Shown piece after piece: positions 56,687 through 64,000 of a stretch of 64,000 bases of DNA; within the stretch, counting starts at the first letter, position 1; every line of letters starts with the position of its first letter. Location: positions 434,001 to 498,000 of the forward strand of contig CM065647.1 in NCBI GenBank assembly GCA_033220425.1, written 5' to 3'. This DNA is from Lepraria neglecta. Lineage: Eukaryota; Ascomycota; Lecanoromycetes; Lecanorales; Stereocaulaceae. The notes below the pieces were generated by a model, which searched no databases, was not told the origin of the DNA, and saw only the letters and a list, made by a program, of their open reading frames with translations. The position numbers and the translations under genes were made by a program.

Positions 56687-59396
56687 ATGGATGGAGATCT
56701 AAGCCTTGCCCAATCTCTTGGGGGGCTCCGGATCGCAAATCCAGACACCTCGTCCCCCGGATCCTCCAAAGATGGCCTTCCGGCAGGTGCGCCCTCAATC
56801 TCACCGCTCTCTGCATCGCATACTGCCATAGGGGACTTTGGAGAGGAACGATCTGGCCAACAGGCACCATCTCTCCCTGCCAATGGCTTCATCCGGTCAC
56901 CATCTCCTCTAGGCTTCGACCCAAAGTCTTTCTCTGCCGAAGCAATGACTCCCGAGCCGCGCCATAGTCCGGTCGACAAGCAATCCACCCCAACTCCTAA
57001 AGATCTCTCAGCATATGAGCAGCGGTATGCCAACCGCCAGTCTATTCCCATGACGTATCAAGATCAGCAACAAGCCCAATTTCCTCAATATCCTACAATG
57101 ATGCCTCAAAATCAGCGACATCCAAGCTCGAGCACACGTCCTGTGTCTAGTATGTACACTCAGCCTCCACCTCCGAACGGACCTCAACCACCAAGAGAAG
57201 GTTCATACCGGCTCCGCACCGAGTCCTCCCTTTCCTCGATTTTGGGAATGCCTCAGAGAACTAGCTCAAGAGGCGCTTCGTCGGCGATGCAAGCCGGAGT
57301 TCCGACAAGAGAGGAAAGCCATACAGATCGAAACTACAGACAAAGCCAGATGTACAACGGCAATGGGTCACTACCCCCACGGAAAAGTTCAAGAGGCATG
57401 GCTGGGATTCAGCTCGGTAACCCACCTGTCCCTACACAAGGTCCAAATCCCGGCAACCCATATAGCATGGAAGGTGGACCTCTGAAAAGTAGTGAAGAGT
57501 GGCAAGAGAAAGGTGCTGCGGTTGGAGTACATCAGGAGACAGATGCCAACGGCAGGCCTGTCCTGAAACATGTCAAGAAAGGGGTCAAAGACTTTCACTT
57601 CGGGAGAACCCTAGGAGAAGGGTCGTACAGTACTGTCATTGCAGCTACAGACAGGCAGACCGGTAAAGAGTACGCCATAAAGGTACTCGACAAACGACAT
57701 ATCATCAAAGAGAAGAAAGTGAAATATGTGAACATAGAAAAAGACACCCTCAATCGGCTGACTGATCATCCCGGAGTTGTGCGACTGTACTACACTTTTC
57801 AAGATGAGCAATCCTTATATTTTGTACTTGACCTTGCCAGCAGCGGCGAACTCTTGGGTGTCCTCAAGCAGATGACCACCTTTGATGAGGAGTGCACAAG
57901 ATTCTATGGCGCCGAGATACTAGATACGATTGACTACATGCATGCGCGAGGAGTGATACACCGTGACCTGAAGCCAGAAAACGTCTTACTAGACGATCAA
58001 ATGCATGTCAAAATCACCGACTTTGGGACTGCTAAGATTCTAGATCAGCCGAAAAAGCCTCCCCGGGATAACGGAGACAGTGGACCGGAGACTGGGAGTC
58101 CTATAGATGGAGCTGATGTCAACAGAGCAAAGTCTTTCGTTGGAACAGCAGAGTATGTCAGTCCGGAACTTCTCACAGACAAACAAGCCTGTAAAGCCAG
58201 TGATCTCTGGGCTTTTGGTTGTATAGTATACCAGCTCCTGGCAGGCCGACCGCCCTTCAAGGCTGGGAATGAGTACCTGACTTTTCAGAAGATCGTCGGT
58301 CTTGAATATCAATTTCCCAAAGGCTTTCCGGCGGTCGCCAAAGACCTCGTGGAAAGACTGCTCGTTCTCGACCCAGCCAGGCGCCTATCCGTTGAGCACA
58401 TCAAAAACCATCAATTCTTTGATAGTGTCACCTGGGGCAGAGGTCTGTGGAGGCAGAAGGCGCCACAGCTCAAAAGCTACGTACCGTCTGCAGCAGAGCC
58501 TACAAGGCTGAACGGGCCGTCGAATGGCATTGGAAACAGTTTTCCACCTGATATCACACCGTCACATAGCACATCCACCAAACGGTTCGAAGGTCCAGGT
58601 AGCAGCATGCCAAGGCCTAGTCCGAGGATCATCACCGAGCTTCCACCGCCGAGTCAGCTTGACATCGAGTGGTCGCCTGTACTGACACGAAATAACGAGC
58701 GAATTTTGAAGCTTGGAAACCTGATCGTCAATTCTGCGCCGGCCCCTCATAGTCCGAATGGTCGGAATGGTACCCAGAGCGACGCTGATACTCCGAAGAA
58801 ATTTTCGAGGTTCTTTGGTAGTAATTCCCCTAAAAAGCGTCAGCGACTGGTAATGGTGACATCAAGCGCCCGAATCATTATTGTGGCTGCTGGTGGCGAG
58901 GAAAAGAAATCGAAGATCGAGATACCACTGTTCATTTCGGGTTGCGTCTGGCGGAAGCTGCAGGATCCCAAAGGCTTGACGTACTGGTGCGTTGATACGG
59001 TAAGTACCTCCAGCGAAATTCAGAAATTGAGGCCTTATCTAATTCTCAATACAGCACGACAAACATTTTACCTTTGAGGATCCTAAAGCAGCTTCCTCTG
59101 ATGGGTCAGCGACTTCTGCGTCTGCCCAAGAATGGTTAGACAGCATCGAAACAGCTCGAGAGATTGCACTGTCACAAAGCATGTCCAACTCTTATTCCGG
59201 CGAGGATAATCTTAAAGACCTCCAATCCGGCGTCCAATCGTCCTCGCGGGGTCTCGATCTCGATTCTCCGGGGCCGATTGAGAACGGCCCAACTCGTCAC
59301 ACCCTCCAGAAGAATCATTCCAGCGACGACTCTTTTATGGGTCGGAAACGCTTCAGCAAAAGACAATCAAAGAACGGACTCGCTGCCGTGTTCTGA
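56687..59396 (+). CDS. PDK1-type AGC protein kinase with PH domain (Pkh/Ksg1)
   Basis: Phosphoinositide-dependent kinase 1 homologues phosphorylate the activation loop of other AGC kinases; in yeasts (Pkh1/2, Ksg1) they serve sphingolipid and cell-wall signalling. Two exons (56687-58999, 59055-59396) give 884 residues. The first 300 residues are Pro/Ser/Gln-rich and disordered. The kinase domain runs from about 303 to 585: FGRTLGEGSYSTVIAA, EYAIKVLDKRHIIKE, VIHRDLKPENVLLDD, ITDFGTAKIL, and a T-loop KSFVGTAEYVSPELLTD that has the PDK1 consensus. An insert of about 30 residues precedes the T-loop. The C-terminal PH-like domain includes RLVMVTSSARIIIVAAGGEE, FISGCVWRKLQDPKGLTYWCVD and HDKHFTFEDP, joined across the 55-nt intron. 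Length is ordinary for Pezizomycotina. Confidence 0.93.
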
Positions 59397-60190
59397 TCTT
59401 CAACATCTTCCAGCGGAGACTTCCACCTTCCTTTCATCACAATCTCAATGTAGAGCCGGATCTGGCATGTCACATCTAGCCATCTGTATCGACAGATGCA
59501 CATGAGCATTTCTGGTCTGCCACTGCGGCGCATTACGACACGGTTACGCAGCGACTGCTTCTTTGCATAGGGCATATGGTGTTCATGGGATGGTTTCCAG
59601 CAACGCATCGGTGGCACAGGGAGTTTAAGGGAAAGTCCGAAGTCGGTATAGAAGCCATTGTCAGCTCAAGAACTCTATACTAAGGTATTAGTATGCTCTA
59701 GATATATTCCCGAAACTAGGATTCAAGGCGTTCCACCCAACAAACTCTAGGCAGCAGTCCGCAACCATCTCATACCGTCCATAGTCCCAGTCTACCTCGT
59801 GCTTTCGTAGCTCATCCAGCCTTTACTCGCTGTTGCCGAGAAATTGATGTCCCTCCAAACATTTCTCCATTAATTTCTAAAGTCTTAGTATTTCTTGTCT
59901 CGAGCTAGAACTTTCACGAACCGATCCTACATTCCGCGATCAGACTTTTTTCTATCTATCTAGGCGTCGGAGGGGATTTTTCGGCCGTAACTGCAAAGAA
60001 TCATTGAAGTACTCACGTTAAGCCGTCCCCGAATCCCGAATGTGTTCCTATAACGCTTCAAGATACGTGGCATCTCCAAAGAGAAAGACTACTCGACGAT
60101 AATTTTTCTAAGATAGGCGCTTCAGACGTCTTTTCGGACTGCATCACTTCGTCCTCTCGTATCTCCTCATGCCTTAACAATTCCTCTCCC
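59397..60190. other. intergenic
   Basis: About 790 bp. The first part should be the kinase 3' UTR. No supportable gene or repeat is seen. Confidence 0.4.
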
Positions 60191-61350
60191 ATTACCGAAA
60201 GATGTCTTCAAGTACCAAGAGTTCACCACCCTGAACATCCCCTCCTCCACCTCCACAGTCAACGTCTATATTATTGACACCACAACCCGCTTCAATGGCT
60301 TCCCAATCAAACTCTTCATGGAACCAGAATACAAAGGCTTCGACGTCTTTACTGGCGTCCCATCAATCTCGTTTCTCAACGAACATCCACCCACTGGCCG
60401 CAAGTTTCTCTTTGATCTCGGCATACGCAAGGATCCTGAGAACCTTCCGCCGCGTCTCATGAGAATTATGGAAAAGGGAGGGTGGGGCTTTACAGCTGAA
60501 AAGAATGTGGTGGGGATTTTGGGGGAGGGTGGTGATCCGAAGGATATTAATGGCATCATTTGGAGGTATGTAAGGATGTCAACCAGCCCTTTCTGCTCCG
60601 AGTACTAAGCCATATACTTTCTAGTAGTCATTACTACTGGGACCACGCCGGCGACCCTTCGACCTTCCTACCCTCCACCGATCTCATCGTCGGCCCAGGC
60701 TTCAAAGACGCCCTTCTACCGGGTTATCCCACGAATCCGAAGGCACAGCTCCTAGAAAGCGCATACGAAGGCCAGCATCTTCGCGAGATCTCTTTCGCTG
60801 CGTCGGGCCTTATGCTGGGTCGTTGCAACGCAGTTGACTTTTTCGGAGATGGGAGCTTTTAGTTGCTTGACACACCGGGCCAGTAAGTGGCTTCCGCGTG
60901 ATACCCTCCCGATTATATGCTAAATTCAAACCCCATGAACAGCACCATCGCCCACATCTCCGCCCTCGGCCGTACCACCCCCCTCTCCTACCGTAACATT
61001 TATCCTCCTAGGTGGCGACTGCGCCCACCACGGCTCCGAAATGCGGCCATCACCCCATCTCCCGCTTCCTAACTCGCTCACCTCCTCCCCTGTTCCCCAT
61101 ATGCACCCAACAACCTGCCCAGGCTCTCTCCTAACTTCCGTACACCGCCTGTACCCTTCCCCTGCTACGGCTACAGAACCATTCATACTAGCTGCTGGAG
61201 GCGATGTGCATGATCTTGATGCTGTGCGGGACAGTGTTCTGAAGCTGACGGAGTTTGATGCGTGCGAGGATGTGCTGATTATTGTTGCGCATAATACAAG
61301 TTTTTTGGGTGTTGTGAGGTTGTTTCCGGAGAAGAGGGCAAATGGGTAGA
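60191..61350 (+). pseudogene. metallo-beta-lactamase-fold hydrolase relic (AHL-lactonase-like)
   Basis: Fragments match a fungal MBL-fold family: LPKDVFKYQEFTTLNIP, LFMEPEYKGFDVFTGVPS, KFLFDLGIRKDPENLPPRLM, then after a 60-nt-class intron (near 60567) the metal site HYYWDHAGDPSTFLPSTDL, and GLMLGRCNAVDFFGDGSF. A stop (60860-60862) separates that from LLDTPG, which joins HTIAHISALGRTT over an intron (60883-60942). A one-base frame change near 60990 precedes GGDCAHHGSEMRPSPHLPL and DACEDVLIIVAHNTS. The usual HxHxDH metal motif reads HYYWDH, so one His ligand is lost. No in-frame ATG was found near 60190. Together these indicate a dead gene. Confidence 0.72.
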
Positions 61351-61413
61351 AGGAGGAGGGGTGGAGGGAGAGTGAGTTGTGGCGGTTTTTGGAGGACCTG
61401 GGAGCTTGGTGTG

Positions 61414-61456
<43 letters not shown>

Positions 61457-61459
61457 AGG
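61414..61459. repeat. microsatellite (GGTGAG)n, about 7.5 copies
   Basis: An uninterrupted GAGGGT/GGTGAG hexamer array lies just downstream of the MBL-fold relic. It is not the fungal telomere unit (TTAGGG). Confidence 0.9.
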
Positions 61460-61689
61460 CATGAGTGGTCGATGGAAATTCGAAACGAACTTGCGTGCTT
61501 GGTCAGATGTATCTTGTCATACCACAAGTTTATTCCGCCATGTCCATGGTCGAATAAAGAGTCATTAGCAAATTAAAATCATCATGCAACTGCGTAAAAC
61601 GTCGTATCGTCATCACATGACATCATCTGCATTCCTCCCAAATGCGTGTCTGCATCATACTCCCCAAAACAGCATCCTTAGCCAAATTC

Positions 61690-63300
61690 CCCATCGTCGT
61701 TGCCCCCCATCACATCCTGCACCGCCACCCCCTCAAACAGCTTCTTCGAATCCCCCGGCACAAGCGCCAAAAACGCATCAAACGGATTCGGCAGCTCAGC
61801 AAGTCGGCGGCGCCTCAATTTCCTCCATCGCCGCCGAGAACGCCTGATCGGACATCTCAATCGTGCCTGCTGCGCAGACGTTGGTAAGAGATTGGGTTTT
61901 CGATTTGGGGCCGTCGCCGAAACCGCGGATGTTCATGTAGTCGCCTGGTTTTGTGAGAAGGAGGCGGTTTTTGTTGGTTGCTATGGTATCTTTGTAGAGG
62001 AGGAGGAGTTGGGTTTTTTGGGTGGGGGTTTTGGATGTCCACCATGATTCGACTGATGGACATTCCCTTTTGGATGTCGGAGGAGGGTGCTGTGTTGAAG
62101 GGATGGTGGAGTGCTTGGAGAATGCTATTGAATACGGTGTCGGTGTCGAGTTCCGGGTTGTCCCCGCATGAGACAACGGTGCGAGTCGTGCAGTTCGTGG
62201 TTGCAACTGCAACCTTGGCTGTAAGGTTGTTAGCAGCTTTATACAGTGGCAGATACCCCTTGATTACTTGCCAGCAGGTATTTTCAGAATACAGTCAAAA
62301 ATGGTCCTTTGAGACCTGCGAATGGGTAGGATGGCCCCATAGAGCAACTTATCCATAGAAGCAGACAAAGAGCCAAGAATTTTGCCGACGAAAGTTTGAG
62401 GATCAATCAGCTTTGTAATTTCGTCTCGCAGCTTGAAGAAGGGCTCGATGTCTTTCCACAAAGAGTTTGGTGCGGTGCCGCCCGCAGACGACTTGAGTCC
62501 TTCTAGCTGACTATAAATTGTTGGAGGAACCTTGGCTCCAGCGAACTTTGCCCCATTGAGGGCAAGTTTGACGACGTCAATATTCGAGGCTAAAGAGCTG
62601 CTATCGGAGCCTATTCTCTGTACGTATTTAGTCTCTTTCAAATCTTTGAGCTTCTCGTTGACAACCTACCACCTCAAGCTCATTTAGACTGCCAGATACT
62701 ACCTGATCATCGAGCTCGCCGAGCAGGCTTTCATACCTGGTTGAAATGTAAGCTTGATATCTTAATGCTTTCCCTTAAGGAAAAACTGACAGATCGAGCG
62801 GACCGAACGAGCCAGTAATCAATGGCGGCGCTGGTCCAGCAGCTGTGGTCACAACCGCGGCGTCTCAAATATAGGGGGAATACATCATTAAGGCCCGATT
62901 CAGGCTCGCGTTGACCAATCATTCGTAGGCATAGTTCAACATAGTTTGAATGTGCAGCGAAAACTGAACCGTTAGAAGCATAGAGTCGCAACGAGCAGCG
63001 AATTAACTCACCCTCAAGGCAATGCAGAGTACCACCGAGGTGTCTCATTGAATCGTACTTGGTCTGGTCGTCTCCATCGGATTGCGGTCCTTTGGCGATG
63101 GCATCTTTTAGCTGACCACGGATATGTGCCGAGCTAGTCGTAATGCCGAATTTTTTCGTTGGCTATGTAATTCTTCATGACGCAAGTTAGCGATATCGTT
63201 GAAGACTCTACCGATTGGCAGCACTGGGCCGCGAAGCCTCTCGTCGACTTTTTGTGCCTCAGAGTCATATCCCTAGATAATCATGTTGGAAATTGCTTAG
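61690..63300 (-). pseudogene. Het-C family (heterokaryon incompatibility) relic
   Basis: Minus-strand fragments read in order as a Het-C protein: YDSEAQKVDERLRGPVLP, GITTSSAHIRGQLKDAIAKG, DSMRHLGGTLHCLE, FAAHSNYVELCLRMIG, AAVVTTAAGPAPPLITGSFG, YESLLGELDDQVVSGS, and KYVQRIGSDSS, continuing to NSILQALHHPFNTAP, LTKPGDYMNIRGFGDGPKSK and FDAFLALVPGDSKKLFEGVA. One intron (GTGAGT...GGTTCAG, after HCLE) is clearly visible. Het-C genes (het-c of Neurospora) control allorecognition. At least three frame or stop breaks interrupt it, and the N-terminal third, which should lie above 63300, is missing where a transposon relic begins. Confidence 0.72.
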
Positions 63301-63381
63301 TCATGCTTAGAAGTTATCCCGGCCCGACGACACCTCCGGCTCAGCGACACCCTATACAAAAAAATCGTCAAATTTTCAATC

Positions 63382-64000
63382 ATGGATTGCTCTACCCACA
63401 ACGCTCGTATTAATCTCGTAATCGCTGATTTGTATCAGTAAGAGAAGCCTAATTTCAAGGCTACCGCTAGAAAACATATCGTTAATAATACGACCTTGAA
63501 ACGCTGATACCAAGGCCGACAGCTATCCAAGCAAGCTGCTTCTTCTGAATATTGCTAATACCTTACTTTCGCTCAAGAAGAGACCTTGATAGGCTTAATC
63601 AATAGCCTAACCGATCGTGGAATACCTCCTACTAGCCAGATTGTACGCAATTTAGCACAAGAGATAATTAGCCGGCCGGTAGGGAAGAACTGGACTGGCG
63701 ATTTTGTCAAGCGCTATAAAAACAGGCTCAGAAGCCTCTATCTACGAAATATCGATAGCCAGCGAATGAAAGCAGAGTATACGCCTTTATTTAAGTAATT
63801 CTATAACTTAGTAACTCTTCTAAAGCGTTGTTTAATCAGATTACTAATATTCAATATAGCTAATTACCGCTATCAAGAAATATAATATTACCGGCGATAA
63901 CCTCTACAACTGGGATGAAAAAGGATTCGTGATTGGCTAAGTAGGTACTATATAGCGTATAATAAGCAGGGAAGCCCTTAAAAACGTATTATATATACAA
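63382..64000 (+). mobile_element. Fot1/pogo-type DNA transposon, transposase relic, continues beyond window
   Basis: The frame from the ATG at 63382 reads as the N-terminal helix-turn-helix and CENP-B region of a pogo/Fot1 transposase: EKPNFKATARKHIVNNTTLK, TFAQEETLIGLINSLTDRGI, PPTSQIVRNLAQEIISRPVG, KNWTGDFVKRYKNRLRSLYL and IDSQRMKAEYTPLFK. Downstream in another frame comes KYNITGDNLYNWDEKGFVIG, which includes the first catalytic Asp of the DDE domain. Stops interrupt the first part three times (Gln or Arg codons changed to stops), one follows TPLFK, and the frame shifts near 63850. The pattern fits repeat-induced point mutation. The 5' terminal inverted repeat was not found. Confidence 0.85.

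Noticed and set aside
56560-57051. 163-codon minus-strand ORF at the start of the PDK1-type kinase
   Set aside because: It lies antisense to the low-complexity coding start and has no independent support.
61414-61459. Possible telomere-like array
   Set aside because: The unit is GGTGAG, not TTAGGG, and genes or relics lie on both sides.

Overview
The window is nuclear DNA of a filamentous ascomycete (Pezizomycotina). Genes are dense and on both strands. Introns are short (42-212 nt) with GT-AG ends and CTNAC-like branch sites. The families are typical of the group: FunK1 kinases, HET-domain and Het-C genes, a PDR-type ABC pump, GH72 and GH5 secreted enzymes, UDP-galactopyranose mutase and a Fot1/pogo transposon. 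I cannot place it more precisely; Dothideomycetes or a close class is a guess. Exon joins were worked out by hand from splice signals, reading frame and remembered family sequences, without transcripts or searches.

Layout. 1-8.7 kb is an accessory region: a Pro/Ser/Thr-rich exon leaving the window, an unknown gene, a broken FunK1 copy, a complete FunK1 kinase of 810 residues, and then about 2.5 kb of TA-rich, stop-rich repeat with a roughly 168-bp degenerate tandem unit. 8.7-19.3 kb is core-like: PRS5-type PRPP synthetase, an AsaB/GA4-desaturase-like protein, a GPI-anchored GH72 glucanosyltransferase, a Golgi-type glycosyltransferase and a secreted GH5 mannanase. 20.9-24.7 kb holds two dead genes, a GH26-like glycosidase with six stop codons and a HET gene. 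25.2-36.3 kb has a BTB protein, an intact HET gene, a TLC-domain membrane protein, mitochondrial seryl-tRNA synthetase and a UBE2O-like E2. 37-43 kb has an Hsp70-like relic and two unknown genes. 43.8-48.7 kb is a full-size PDR ABC transporter. 49.6-59.4 kb has a small coiled-coil protein, a methyltransferase, UDP-galactopyranose mutase, a 668-residue disordered protein and a PDK1-type kinase with a PH domain. 60.2-64 kb is again decayed: an MBL-fold hydrolase relic, a Het-C relic and a RIP-like Fot1/pogo transposon that runs off the end.

The genes do not form one pathway. Two themes recur. One is the cell surface (GH72, GH5 mannanase, the dead GH26-like gene, the glycosyltransferase and UDP-galactopyranose mutase). 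The other is self/non-self recognition (two HET-domain genes and one Het-C gene, two of the three broken). I found no convincing new defence, toxin or biosynthetic system. The most unusual points are the duplicated N-terminus of the mitochondrial seryl-tRNA synthetase, the glutamine-to-stop pattern in the dead glycosidase, and the PRS5 exon structure with an 18-nt exon next to a GC-AG intron.
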